A stretch of DNA of 64,000 bases from Fibrobacter sp. (GCA_024399065.1 JAKSIB010000015.1:1-64000), one strand, 5' to 3'; counted from the first letter of the stretch, positions 34,001-42,746 are shown. Notes: generated by a model not told the origin, from the letters alone. Made by a program: numbers and translations.

Positions 34001-34870
34001 ATGGCGTATTCTAGTTTTGACATTTACATGAAGCAGTATGAAAGCGTTGAAGCACAAAAAACTCTACTGCCCGGGCTTCCCATTTGCGTGCGTCTTGACG
34101 GGCGTGCATTTCATACGGTTACGAAGAAGTGCTTGAAGCCGTTTGATCCTCAGTTGCGTGAAGTCATGAACCGTGTGGTCGAGGACCTGATTGAAGAATG
34201 TGACGCAGTTCTCGGCTATACGCAATCAGATGAAATAACTCTTGTGCTGAAACCAATGAACAAGCTGGACGATTATTATTTTAAGGCTCGTATCCAGAAG
34301 TTGTGCAGCATGCTGGCGTCCGTTGCAAGTGTATCGTTTAATACCTTGGTCCGAAGCGATGAATTCAAAGATAACTTGGGTATGCGAATTACGAAGCAGG
34401 CATATTTTGACTGTCGTGTCTGGAATGTCCCGAATATGGCGTTTGCAGCTATGGTGTTTAGCTGGCGTCAGGCCGATTCGATCAAGAATAGTATCAGCAT
34501 GGTTGCACAGTCGCATTTTTCCCATTCAGAATTGCTGTCAAAGAATAGTGATGAAAAGATTGACATGCTGGCGAATATTGGGGTATCATATCATTCGTAT
34601 CCCGCCGAATATCGGCAGGGGGTGTTTGTTAAGCGAGTATTGGTAACTCGTAAATACACCGTAGACGAGCTTGAACAGTTGCCTGAAAAGCATGCCGCTA
34701 GACAGTGCCCTGACTTGATGGTAACTAGGTCTGAGTATCGAAGATTCGCTGGCGAAGAACTTAGGTCTATACAAAATCAGGCTGAATATTTGTTTGATGG
34801 TGCTGATCCGGTGTTTAGAGAATTGGATTATCGAGGCAAATATCAAGATAGCCAGACGCCAACACCATAG
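34001..34870 (+). CDS. Thg1-like 3'-5' RNA polymerase
   Basis: 289 residues from the ATG at 34001 (GAGGAG upstream). Matches the Thg1/TLP family: catalytic V-R-L-D-G-R-A-F-H near 31, Q-S-D-E-I-T-L-V near 77, F-D-C-R-V-W-N-V-P near 136. Thg1 adds G-1 to tRNA-His. Bacterial and phage Thg1-like proteins instead add nucleotides in the 3'-5' direction to repair 5'-truncated tRNAs. Its place three short genes after rtcB supports a tRNA repair role. Confidence 0.88.
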   Translation: MAYSSFDIYMKQYESVEAQKTLLPGLPICVRLDGRAFHTVTKKCLKPFDPQLREVMNRVVEDLIEECDAVLGYTQSDEITLVLKPMNKLDDYYFKARIQKLCSMLASVASVSFNTLVRSDEFKDNLGMRITKQAYFDCRVWNVPNMAFAAMVFSWRQADSIKNSISMVAQSHFSHSELLSKNSDEKIDMLANIGVSYHSYPAEYRQGVFVKRVLVTRKYTVDELEQLPEKHAARQCPDLMVTRSEYRRFAGEELRSIQNQAEYLFDGADPVFRELDYRGKYQDSQTPTP

Positions 34871-34901
34871 ATGGCGCCGGTCAGCATAAATGTTCATGTA
34901 A

Positions 34902-34933
34902 AGCCGTAAAATAATACTTTTTATTTTGCGGCT
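34902..34933 (+). terminator. Hairpin, possible terminator
   Basis: agccg ... aaataa / ttattt ... cggct, with the T run inside the 3' arm. Weakly terminator-like. Confidence 0.4.
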
Positions 34934-34937
34934 AATA

Positions 34938-34966
34938 TTGACAACAACTGTAAAAAGTGTTATATT
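34938..34966 (+). promoter_or_regulatory. Sigma70-like promoter of the MoxR operon
   Basis: TTGACA (34938-34943), 17-nt spacer, TATATT (34961-34966). Confidence 0.8.
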
Positions 34967-34993
34967 TGGCTAAACACCTTAAATGGAGAATAC

Positions 34994-36289
34994 ATGAACA
35001 TACAATCACTTAGCCGCTATGTTATGCATGGGCTCAAATTTACCCACACGCTCGGTCTTGATGGAAATCACGGTATCGGGAAAACGTCGTTCGTCAAATA
35101 TACTATGCGTGATTTGATTGCAAAGAAGCATGGTCTCCCTATCGATCGTGTTCATGTGATTACCCGTTGTGTATCCATTATGGACCCTGCCGACTTGATT
35201 GGTAACTTTATTGAGTTCAATGGCCGTACATACAACTGTCCGCCGAACTGGATCCCTACAGCAAAGTGCTATGATGACATGATGGAAGAGCTCTTTGAGT
35301 CCAATGGCAGAAAGTACACTAGACTGACTAATTATGATGATATCTACATCCTGTTTCTCGACGAACGTAAGCGAGGCAACCCTATGGTTCAGGATGGTAT
35401 CATGGAATTGTTGTTGGAACATACCCTGTTTGGTGCCCCGTTGCATGAAAAGACTTATGTAGTGTGCGCCGACAACGATAATATCGAAATTTATCACGGT
35501 ACGAAGACTGATCCTGCTCAGGAAAGCCGTATCAAGTCAACCAAATTTTCCCCGACCAATTCGGAATTCCTCGCAGATTGGAATCGACGTGTAGAAGAGG
35601 GGACGATGCACAGTATTGTCCCGGAATTCCTTGATGCGCATAAAGAATGTATCTCGCTGCCGACTAATACGATCCGTGACATGTATATTGCCGGAAAGAA
35701 GCCGCCTTGCCCACGAGACTGGACTACGCTTGGTGAAGCGTTGAAAGATTTTGCATTGGAAGGCGATGATATCGTTAATGGTTCAGCGTCTTATTTGACT
35801 GACGTTGCCGCCATGCACGTTGGCCAGACATATGCCACCAAGTTTGCTGCATATTGTCTCAAGGAACGCCAATTCAAGGTGACTCCAGAGGACATCGTTG
35901 AAACATTTGAAGATGTCAGGGATAGTGTAGAAAAGGCTTTTGCCAAGGATCCGACATCTGCTGTTGGCGTTGTACGTGCATTAGTCCCATATATTACCGA
36001 CATTACGCTTGACGATGAACAGGCACATAATGTGGCCGCATTCCTGCAGGTATGCCCGGGTGAAGCGGTTTCAGCCCTGTATTCCGAATGGAACAAGCTT
36101 AACAAGCATCAGTTTGCTGAATGGCAGAATACACCGTTGCGTTATAATGTATTTAACCGTGCGATTATGAATAATGTAGCCAAGGAACCGGGCAAGCAGT
36201 CTGCATATGAGAAGTGGTGCACGGCATTCTGCAAGCGTTATGATCTTAATGTAGATGACCTTAGCCGTGACGATATCAGAGTGCAGTAA
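34994..36289 (+). CDS. MoxR-like AAA+ ATPase
   Basis: 431 residues. Walker A GNHGIGKTS at 24-32; Walker B I-L-F-L-D-E-R-K-R near 119; helical C-terminal half. MoxR ATPases act as chaperones that load metals or assemble complexes together with a VWA protein. The next gene starts on its last base and supplies a VWA domain, the typical pairing. AAATGGAGA upstream. The client could be virion proteins or the neighbouring stress module; not resolvable here. Confidence 0.85.
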   Translation: MNIQSLSRYVMHGLKFTHTLGLDGNHGIGKTSFVKYTMRDLIAKKHGLPIDRVHVITRCVSIMDPADLIGNFIEFNGRTYNCPPNWIPTAKCYDDMMEELFESNGRKYTRLTNYDDIYILFLDERKRGNPMVQDGIMELLLEHTLFGAPLHEKTYVVCADNDNIEIYHGTKTDPAQESRIKSTKFSPTNSEFLADWNRRVEEGTMHSIVPEFLDAHKECISLPTNTIRDMYIAGKKPPCPRDWTTLGEALKDFALEGDDIVNGSASYLTDVAAMHVGQTYATKFAAYCLKERQFKVTPEDIVETFEDVRDSVEKAFAKDPTSAVGVVRALVPYITDITLDDEQAHNVAAFLQVCPGEAVSALYSEWNKLNKHQFAEWQNTPLRYNVFNRAIMNNVAKEPGKQSAYEKWCTAFCKRYDLNVDDLSRDDIRVQ

Positions 36290-37593
36290 TGACTGATGAA
36301 GAATTCGAAAAAAGCTTTGACGGCACTATATGTCGCCTGATGATCAACTGTCCGTTGGTCTTCAATATGCTTGTCGGCATGGAAAAGATTGAAGACCCGC
36401 ATATTGAAACGATGGGTGTATCTGTACGCAACGGCGCAGTGTCACTGCGATATAACAGGTCGTTTGTCGAACCGCTGGACGAGCGTGAGCGTAATTTCTG
36501 CCTCATGCATGAAATGATGCATGTCATGTTGCACCACTGTACGCATCGAAGGTCGGAAAACAAGGCCTATGCGTACATAGACAACGTTGCCATGGATTTG
36601 GCAATTAACTGCATGATACCAAATGACCAGTTTACCAATATGCCTGTGTTTAAGGAATCAAAGTTCGGTAAACGTGCTGGTGACCCGGCCGGTCTTCTCC
36701 CTAGCCAGTTTGACTTTCCTGAAAAACTGTCATATGAACAGTACAAGGATTTGCTTATCCGCAAATATGACCTGAATGACCCAAGCCAAGTTTCATTTAT
36801 GGGTGATGACAGTGGCGGTAGTTCTGGCAATGGTACTGGCGATGGTAGCGGAAATGGTAATTCTAGTGGTTCTGGCGAAAATGGGGATGATATCGACGAA
36901 AACTGTGCATTAGGACAGATCACTAAAGGCCGTATTTCTGCTGATCATGGCGAAGAATATGACGAGGACCCGGTCCTCGATGATATCATAGCAGATATGA
37001 TAGAAGAAGCTACCCGAAACAATACATGGGGTAACATCGGCTATGACGCAATCGAAATTGTCAAGGCTGCACAAGCTAGAACATTGAATTGGGGAAATCT
37101 CCTAAGGCTTTATGCGGGCGACTTTATTTCGCCGGACAAAACACCTACTAGGCGCCGCTGGAACAAACACTACGGAAAACCGTTCTTGGGGACCGTGACG
37201 AAATTCACTGAGCCGGTTGCGGTATACGTGGATACGTCTGGCAGTGTTGACATCGATTCACTTTCGAGGTTTGTATCGGAAATCGAACGCATTGCATATT
37301 ACACTGGTGTATATTTGTGGAGTTTCGACACCACAGTTAAGGAACCTGACTCGAAGGTTGTTTTTACTCGTGGAGCTATCGGAGAGATTAAGTTCATTGG
37401 TCGTGGCGGAACCGATTTCGAAGACTGTTTTAATCATGCTCGTAAATATGGTTACAGTCAGCTTGTCATCATGACAGATGGGTTTGCATGTGATGTCGAT
37501 CCTAAATCGGCTGACGGGATGGATGTGGTATGGGTTATTACCAAGAATGGCAATCCGATTGGGAAACCCGGACGTGTTGTGGAGATGACATAA
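36289..37593 (+). CDS. VWA-domain putative metallopeptidase (DUF2201-like)
   Basis: 434 residues. The N-terminal domain has the zinc-protease motif H-E-M-M-H near 85 followed by V-M-L-H-H. A Gly/Ser/Asn-rich linker spans about 175-205. The C-terminal VWA-like domain has the metal-adhesion start V-D-T-S-G-S-V near 309, T-D near 364 and M-T-D-G near 382. Such proteins pair with MoxR ATPases, as here. The predicted function is a chaperone/protease-type assembly factor. Confidence 0.88.
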   Translation: MTDEEFEKSFDGTICRLMINCPLVFNMLVGMEKIEDPHIETMGVSVRNGAVSLRYNRSFVEPLDERERNFCLMHEMMHVMLHHCTHRRSENKAYAYIDNVAMDLAINCMIPNDQFTNMPVFKESKFGKRAGDPAGLLPSQFDFPEKLSYEQYKDLLIRKYDLNDPSQVSFMGDDSGGSSGNGTGDGSGNGNSSGSGENGDDIDENCALGQITKGRISADHGEEYDEDPVLDDIIADMIEEATRNNTWGNIGYDAIEIVKAAQARTLNWGNLLRLYAGDFISPDKTPTRRRWNKHYGKPFLGTVTKFTEPVAVYVDTSGSVDIDSLSRFVSEIERIAYYTGVYLWSFDTTVKEPDSKVVFTRGAIGEIKFIGRGGTDFEDCFNHARKYGYSQLVIMTDGFACDVDPKSADGMDVVWVITKNGNPIGKPGRVVEMT

Positions 37594-37594
37594 T

Positions 37595-38242
37595 ATGTCA
37601 ACCGATATTGATCTTTGTATTGGCGAAATTGCAGGGTTGAAGGATAGATCTATAATAATCCCATACGGCGATATTAGCTTAAATCCGTTGAAATATGCTG
37701 GATGCGAGGTGCCGATTGTTGCCGACTACGCCAATTCATTGATCAATGGCACGGAGTTTCCAGAGAAAGGGTCGTTTGTTGATCCACGGAATAATGTTAC
37801 GTACAGGACTGTACGGTACGAAAATATGGAAATAATGGTAGACACGCTGTATTTCCCGATTGATTACGATTCGTTCTCCGTCAATAATGGGATATGCGAC
37901 GTAATGTATTATTCCCGTATTACAGATACGCTTGCGCCGGAGGGATGGCATGTAATGCGTTATTCTGAACTTACTTGGATATCCAATTATTTTGGTGGCC
38001 CGCTTTGCGCCGGGAAATATATGAAAGTAGGTAAATATGACCTCGGGCTGTCGTTTGTCCCGTTTGGAAGTCTTGAAGTTGAATCTGGCCAAATCAATGA
38101 TCTTCAACGGAATGCATACTGCTTGCTCGAAAACAATAGTACCGTATTATGGCTAACCAAGTTTGATAACAATGTTCGTACTGGGTCAGTAAATGGTCCA
38201 AGCCCAGTACTGGCATTTCCAGTCAGATGCGTCCGTGATTAA
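37595..38242 (+). CDS. FISUMP-domain protein with N-terminal NPLxY module
   Basis: 215 residues. Residues 26-48 read GDISLNPLKY ... YANSL, as in the 28238 product. The FISUMP domain follows: F-V-D-P-R-N-N-V-T-Y-R-T-V near 62, I-M-V-D-T-L-Y-F near 80, PEGWHVMRYSEL near 117, final FPVRCVRD. It starts 1 nt after the VWA gene, so it is probably in that operon. Confidence 0.85.
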   Translation: MSTDIDLCIGEIAGLKDRSIIIPYGDISLNPLKYAGCEVPIVADYANSLINGTEFPEKGSFVDPRNNVTYRTVRYENMEIMVDTLYFPIDYDSFSVNNGICDVMYYSRITDTLAPEGWHVMRYSELTWISNYFGGPLCAGKYMKVGKYDLGLSFVPFGSLEVESGQINDLQRNAYCLLENNSTVLWLTKFDNNVRTGSVNGPSPVLAFPVRCVRD

Positions 38243-38244
38243 GA

Positions 38245-39135
38245 CTATTCAAACATGCTTTTAAAAAATGCCTGCATGAATTCCTTCATCGCATCGTAAG
38301 TGAACGTTAGGCCTTCTTGCTCATTAAGGCAGATTACCTTCTTATGCAATGCTGCATCCAGCATTGCTTTTTTACTAGTCCCATCACCAAGTACGATATA
38401 TGTGGCATTGTTGTGCAGGTCATATGAATAAAATTTTCCGGTACCAAGCTGAATGTGTCTAAACATCCAGTGTGTGACGTTTTTGGGTTGCCTGAATCTA
38501 GAATCCATTAGGGCGCACCAAAGTTCATCAGGGTATTTTAGCCATGTGTCAATCCACGTTTTCTTATTGTATGCAATGGGAAAATGGAAGTCGGCATATC
38601 CCGTGTTCTTGTGATGAATGCGGTTGGCAATACGCTGGTTATTCTGCTGAGTAGTGTCGAACAGCCCGCCTTTAAGCCAGTTGTGCTTCGGTATCGCAAA
38701 ATCAACCGGAAGGTTGTCCACAAAGAAATCGGTTTCCTTGGTTGGCTGCACGACATAAAAATCATCATTGAACAGGATGAAGTTTGACGCTAGACCCGGT
38801 ATCATATGGAAGAACATTTCGATCACATTCGAATTAAATGTTGGTAGGAATGGTTTGGGTATATAGTCTTCATGATATACGATACGGACTTTTTCACTGA
38901 TCGTATCCATCCATGGTTCTTTTTGCGTCGGCGAAGCAAGTACGATTATGATATTGCGGACCCATGGACAGAACTTTATCATGCCCATGATCGTATATTT
39001 AAAAACGCCGAAGTCCCTGTATCGGCATTCGGCAGCAACACCGGCATCAATGCGGTGCCAGTGTTCGTACTGTTTTTTCCAAGCGGCGTCATTGGGATTT
39101 ACCCATGGCACCACTATATCGATTGGAGAGTTCAT
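38245..39135 (-). CDS. Stealth-family sugar-phosphotransferase
   Basis: 296 residues. CR1 motif IDIVVPWVNPNDAAWKK at 5-21; CR2 from RYRDFGVFKYTI near 38 to NFILFNDDFYV near 122; conserved NKKTW and Y-P-D-E-L-W later. Stealth proteins are capsule hexose-1-phosphate transferases. AAGGA upstream. It is another sugar-modifying enzyme away from the main glycan cluster. Confidence 0.9.
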   Translation of the reverse strand: MNSPIDIVVPWVNPNDAAWKKQYEHWHRIDAGVAAECRYRDFGVFKYTIMGMIKFCPWVRNIIIVLASPTQKEPWMDTISEKVRIVYHEDYIPKPFLPTFNSNVIEMFFHMIPGLASNFILFNDDFYVVQPTKETDFFVDNLPVDFAIPKHNWLKGGLFDTTQQNNQRIANRIHHKNTGYADFHFPIAYNKKTWIDTWLKYPDELWCALMDSRFRQPKNVTHWMFRHIQLGTGKFYSYDLHNNATYIVLGDGTSKKAMLDAALHKKVICLNEQEGLTFTYDAMKEFMQAFFKSMFE

Positions 39136-39211
39136 TATGTATCCTTGGTTAACTCGCCTTTAGCTCTAAGTATTTTCGCCGGTTTTGGTGGTTACAGTAT
39201 GAGAGTGATCC

Positions 39212-39508
39212 TTATTTGTAATACTTGCCGACGTATGGAAGTACCATATAATAAATTTCTTCTTCGGTAAGATTGTGATTCTTTACGAATGCATCAAATT
39301 CATCCTGAACCGCCTTTGATGGGCCGTATAGCTGCGTCTCATTGTATGTGTTAAATCCGTCTGAAGTAAATGATGGTGTATCAGACGCTTGTTCACAGAT
39401 CGTATAGGCAGTTTTTACGGCTTCGCATAACTGTTGCGTGCCAGTGTTTTTAGCGATTTGATCCAGAGTATTAAAAAACATTTGTTGTTTGTTCATTTTA
39501 TCGCCCAT
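39212..39508 (-). CDS. Small protein with processing leader
   Basis: 98 residues from 39508, or 94 from the ATG at 39496, which gives the leader MNKQQMFFNTLDQIAKNTG... ending TICE|Q (35 residues), parallel to the other four leader proteins. The remaining ~59 residues are polar and helical. TATAAACT lies 11 nt upstream of 39508. A packaged virion protein is likely; inference. Confidence 0.65.
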   Translation of the reverse strand: MGDKMNKQQMFFNTLDQIAKNTGTQQLCEAVKTAYTICEQASDTPSFTSDGFNTYNETQLYGPSKAVQDEFDAFVKNHNLTEEEIYYMVLPYVGKYYK

Positions 39509-39519
39509 AGTTTTAAAAT

Positions 39520-39527
39520 AGTTTATA
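39520..39527 (-). promoter_or_regulatory. Late-type promoter, leftward
   Basis: TATAAACT on the minus strand, 11 nt before the ATG at 39508. Confidence 0.6.
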
Positions 39528-39535
39528 TCATGGTA

Positions 39536-39564
39536 TTGACAAATTGACGGGTTAAAGCTATTTT
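39536..39564 (+). promoter_or_regulatory. Sigma70-like leaderless promoter
   Basis: TTGACA (39536-39541), 17-nt spacer, TATTTT (39559-39564), 6 nt to the ATG at 39571. Confidence 0.7.
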
Positions 39565-39570
39565 AACGTC

Positions 39571-39846
39571 ATGGTTACATATTATAATTTTACTCATGTC
39601 GATCGACGGTGGTGTATTGCTGTTGAATCAATGACGAGTACATTTGTCGTGTTCAGAAAGCGGCTGTTCGGACTTATCAAAAACCCTGTTGCACGATTTC
39701 AGACGATTGCGACGGCTGAATTATTTGTTATATTCATGAATGATCCGCTGTTTGCGTTTAGATCGCAGGGTTGCACTGACGGTTCTAAAAAATATCTGAA
39801 GACAATACTGAACGTAATCGCAACTGATATGTATGATTTACTATGA
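39571..39846 (+). CDS. Hypothetical protein, leaderless
   Basis: 91 residues, mixed alpha/beta; no recognised family. The ATG sits where transcription from the promoter at 39536 should begin. Confidence 0.65.
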   Translation: MVTYYNFTHVDRRWCIAVESMTSTFVVFRKRLFGLIKNPVARFQTIATAELFVIFMNDPLFAFRSQGCTDGSKKYLKTILNVIATDMYDLL

Positions 39847-39853
39847 GGTTTCT

Positions 39854-40057
39854 ATGAAAGGATGTAGAGAATCTAAACCCGGTGTAATTTTCTTCGATGA
39901 CACAATGACGATGGACCGCATTGAGTACAAATACAAGTATCGAACTACTGTATGGAAGGAAGATGTGCGTAAACTTGCTGCCGCATATGAGGCCCGTATC
40001 AGCGCACTCGAATCGGCACTCGCTGCGAAGGAATCGGGTGTGGTTGGCAGTAAATAA
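39854..40057 (+). CDS. Small hypothetical protein
   Basis: 67 residues from the ATG at 39854 (GAGG upstream), ending in a short Ala/Glu-rich coiled coil. Confidence 0.6.
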   Translation: MKGCRESKPGVIFFDDTMTMDRIEYKYKYRTTVWKEDVRKLAAAYEARISALESALAAKESGVVGSK

Positions 40058-40088
40058 TATTTTTCAATTAAATGAAATGGGGCTTAGT

Positions 40089-40337
40089 ATGTCTAAAGAA
40101 GTTAATCTCATTGTCCTTGCAAAAGAATCCTCTATGGAAGATGCGTGTATACAAACGCACTTTAATGTTCATTGTGACTTGTTATTTGATAAGTGTATGT
40201 GTCAAGTTGCTTGCTTTGAAGATGAATCCCAAATTAGACACGTTCAGAAGTTTGGCGAAGCCAATGGCTATGTTGTCTTTGACGATTCTTTTAAAAAGTA
40301 TAGGTTGAAATTAACCTTGGAAGAATACGAGGAATAA
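40089..40337 (+). CDS. Small hypothetical protein
   Basis: 82 residues from 40089 (or four more from 40077). Contains four Cys/His-type residues near the middle (C-D-L-L-F-D-K-C-M-C-Q-V-A-C). No family recognised. Confidence 0.6.
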   Translation: MSKEVNLIVLAKESSMEDACIQTHFNVHCDLLFDKCMCQVACFEDESQIRHVQKFGEANGYVVFDDSFKKYRLKLTLEEYEE

Positions 40338-40409
40338 GTGGATACATGGTACAGAAAGCATGGAAAACTAACTCAACTACCCCAAGTCGTTAAAAATTTT
40401 AAATTTTTG

Positions 40410-40438
40410 TTGACAAATCCGGTCAAAAAACGTATTTT
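40410..40438 (+). promoter_or_regulatory. Sigma70-like promoter
   Basis: TTGACA (40410-40415), 17-nt spacer, TATTTT (40433-40438), upstream of the PspA-like gene. Confidence 0.75.
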
Positions 40439-40491
40439 TACTAACGACGCAGGCGTAACAGCCTAACATTCACTAAAACAAAGGACTAAAG

Positions 40492-41172
40492 ATGTCTATT
40501 ATCGCTTCTATTTTCAAGAAAATCCTTGGACTCTTCAAGTGGGGTGCCATCAAGGTTGACTCTGGTATCGACAAACTCTATGACGCTCAGAAACGTCTTG
40601 AAGTTGTCAAATACGAAACGCTCGCTGCTCTCGATAAGCAGGAAGCTAACGCAAAGAAGATCCATGCAAGTAAGCTGGCGCTCGAAGATGAATTGAGCCA
40701 AGCCGAAAAGAACCTTACCCGATTCCAGACTCAGGTGTCTTGCCTGAAGAATCAGCTGATCGAAAAGGGTGTCGACTGGACCACCAATGACGACCTGCTT
40801 GATGCCGGCCGCAACGCACAGGAACAGGCAAACTTTGTTGCTACCCTGAAGGAACAGAAGGCTGCAATGGAAGAAATGTGCAAACGTGTTGACAAGATGC
40901 TGTCCAAGCTCAAGTCGAACCGTCGCCTCATCGAAACCAAGGCAACTATTCTTTCTTCCAAGATCAATTTCTACAAGAACCTTCAGGCTATCGATGAAAA
41001 TGGCAATATCGATATCGATCATGTATTTGGCGACATCGACACCGCTGTCAAGAACATGGAATATGATAGCAAGGCTTCCGCACACGTCAACGCTATCGTG
41101 AATGGCCAGAGCTCTGCTGAAGTCATGGCTTCCAATGCCGATGTTCTCAGTTACATCGACGGTTTGAAGTAA
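40492..41172 (+). CDS. PspA/IM30-like coiled-coil protein
   Basis: 226 residues. An N-terminal amphipathic segment (IIASIFKKILGLFKWG) is followed by nearly continuous helices rich in Lys, Glu and Ala to about 160, then a short acidic tail. This is the layout of PspA/IM30 (ESCRT-III-like) proteins, which coat and stabilise the inner membrane. PspA-like proteins recur in Ter stress loci, and a Ca2+ ATPase and three TerD genes follow within 6 kb. It has its own promoter and terminator. Sequence-level membership needs a profile search. Confidence 0.6.
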   Translation: MSIIASIFKKILGLFKWGAIKVDSGIDKLYDAQKRLEVVKYETLAALDKQEANAKKIHASKLALEDELSQAEKNLTRFQTQVSCLKNQLIEKGVDWTTNDDLLDAGRNAQEQANFVATLKEQKAAMEEMCKRVDKMLSKLKSNRRLIETKATILSSKINFYKNLQAIDENGNIDIDHVFGDIDTAVKNMEYDSKASAHVNAIVNGQSSAEVMASNADVLSYIDGLK

Positions 41173-41199
41173 TCCTGAACGAGTTGTGTTATGGAGACG

Positions 41200-41230
41200 A
41201 ATCCCGGGGATGCCCCCGGGATTTTGTTTT
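41200..41230 (+). terminator. Rho-independent terminator
   Basis: 10-bp perfect stem aatcccgggg / ccccgggatt followed by ttgtttt. Confidence 0.9.
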
Positions 41231-41239
41231 GGAGAATGT

Positions 41240-41791
41240 ATGTCGACATTTTGCTTGATTGTTGCTGGTATACTTACGCTAGACATGCTGCTTAGCCGTC
41301 TATTTAGACGTATAAAGCGTCTTACCCCGTATTTACTAGTGTGCGCCGTTGCCATAATCGTTATATCCATATCGAATAACGTGCATATCCCGCATGTAAA
41401 AATTCCGTCGGTCATTGAAACCGTACGGCATATCCCGTTAATCCCTACTAGCCAGATGGACGTTCAGTATAACGTCAAGCCGGGCGTTAACCTAAAAACG
41501 TTGAATAATAAGTTGCGTGCATCTATTCCTAAGATTGTCAGTGCGTATCAGGCCGAACTAGGCGCAACTTATATACCGACTATTACAAGCGGCGATGACT
41601 ATGACCGGCACAAGCCGAATTCGGCTCATTATCGTGGCCGGGCATTGGACTTTAGGCTGAATGACATTCATGCCGCCCGGCGCCGACATGCAATTTATAA
41701 TCGGGTCAAAAAATATTTAGGCAATGATTTCATTGTTATTCACGAAAGCCCCGGCTTGGTGAATGAACACTTACATGTTCAGTTAAAATGA
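41240..41791 (+). CDS. Membrane-anchored M15-like peptidase
   Basis: 183 residues from the ATG at 41240 (GGAG upstream). Two hydrophobic segments near the N-terminus (about 3-18 and 29-45) anchor it. The C-terminal part has the D-alanyl-D-alanine peptidase-type metal site: S-A-H-Y-R-G-R-A-L-D-F-R near 133 and N-E-H-L-H-V-Q at the end. It probably cleaves peptidoglycan peptides in the periplasm. It could serve in lysis or in protecting the cell wall during infection. Confidence 0.75.
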   Translation: MSTFCLIVAGILTLDMLLSRLFRRIKRLTPYLLVCAVAIIVISISNNVHIPHVKIPSVIETVRHIPLIPTSQMDVQYNVKPGVNLKTLNNKLRASIPKIVSAYQAELGATYIPTITSGDDYDRHKPNSAHYRGRALDFRLNDIHAARRRHAIYNRVKKYLGNDFIVIHESPGLVNEHLHVQLK

Positions 41792-41792
41792 C

Positions 41793-41821
41793 TTGCCGAT
41801 CATAACCATATTTTGTATATT
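41793..41821 (+). promoter_or_regulatory. Sigma70-like leaderless promoter
   Basis: TTGCCG (41793-41798), 17-nt spacer, TATATT (41816-41821), 7 nt to the ATG at 41829. The -35 is weak. Confidence 0.6.
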
Positions 41822-41828
41822 TGTTGCC

Positions 41829-42656
41829 ATGCAAGTTAGTCTGAAATATAGTATAGGCGATAAAGTCATTTTTTCCCAGCGTGAATATACGATTGACGCT
41901 TGGAAAATTGATGTAAAAAGTACAGGGATTGAAATCAAGTATTTATTCCATGCGTACTTAGATCCGGTTGTATCATATCATCAGGAAATATCGGAAAAAT
42001 ATTTGACCGAATCGGCAAGTGAACCGCACCCCTGTACGGTTGATCTTGATTTCACAGATTCTAACGGTATTGAAATAGGGTTAGGCGATTTTGTGTTTTG
42101 CAATATGGTGTCGCATCGATTAAACGGTGAAAAATATATTGCGTGGAATGATCTTACTTTTGCGTATTATGGTACAGTATTATCGTTTTGTTTCGAATTT
42201 AATAACGGTTGGGATTATATAATGCGTAGTGCATGGGTAAGCCGTGTCGGACCGTCGGTCGGGCCAAATGGGTCTCCGTACCGGGACGGGCGCCGGGAAG
42301 ACCGTGTCGGTAAAGAAATACTGGTATCGATGATAAAGTCACCTATTACCGATAATCTCGCTCAAATGTATGTAGATAGTTTTGTCGGCAGTAATGATGA
42401 CCGTATCAGGTTCATTAACAACAGCGACAGTTACTGGGATGCAAAACTGATTTTACGAACAGCTGGTGTATATGATGAGGTTGTTGAGAGGCTAAGTAAG
42501 ATTGCTGCACAGGCTAGTAATAAAAAAACTAAAACCTCCCGCAAAAAAGTTGACAAAACTGCCAACAAAATCGAAAAATTGAAGGCGCTTGTCGATGAAT
42601 TGGCTAAGCGTTCCGGTGTAACGATAAATTACAGGACTATGAAAATTATCGAATAA
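41829..42656 (+). CDS. Hypothetical protein, leaderless
   Basis: 275 residues. A beta-rich N-terminal ~160 residues precede a Lys-rich helical tail (about 220-265). The ATG at 41829 is 7 nt after TATATT. No family recognised. Confidence 0.7.
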   Translation: MQVSLKYSIGDKVIFSQREYTIDAWKIDVKSTGIEIKYLFHAYLDPVVSYHQEISEKYLTESASEPHPCTVDLDFTDSNGIEIGLGDFVFCNMVSHRLNGEKYIAWNDLTFAYYGTVLSFCFEFNNGWDYIMRSAWVSRVGPSVGPNGSPYRDGRREDRVGKEILVSMIKSPITDNLAQMYVDSFVGSNDDRIRFINNSDSYWDAKLILRTAGVYDEVVERLSKIAAQASNKKTKTSRKKVDKTANKIEKLKALVDELAKRSGVTINYRTMKIIE

Positions 42657-42746
42657 TAACGTCAACTACCAGCACAATAAGTTTGCACCTGATCGGTCGA
42701 AAGAACAACTAATTGATCCAGAAAATAATTTTTTCTAAAATATGTC

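Noticed and set aside
33957-34016. 19-codon ORF before the Thg1-like gene
   Set aside because: Although its start overlaps a stop codon, it is very short and runs into the next gene; no independent support.
40486-41415. Long antisense frame (309 codons) opposite the PspA-like gene
   Set aside because: It has no ribosome site or promoter, its product is low-complexity in the way antisense readings are, and the sense gene has a promoter, terminator and coherent structure.
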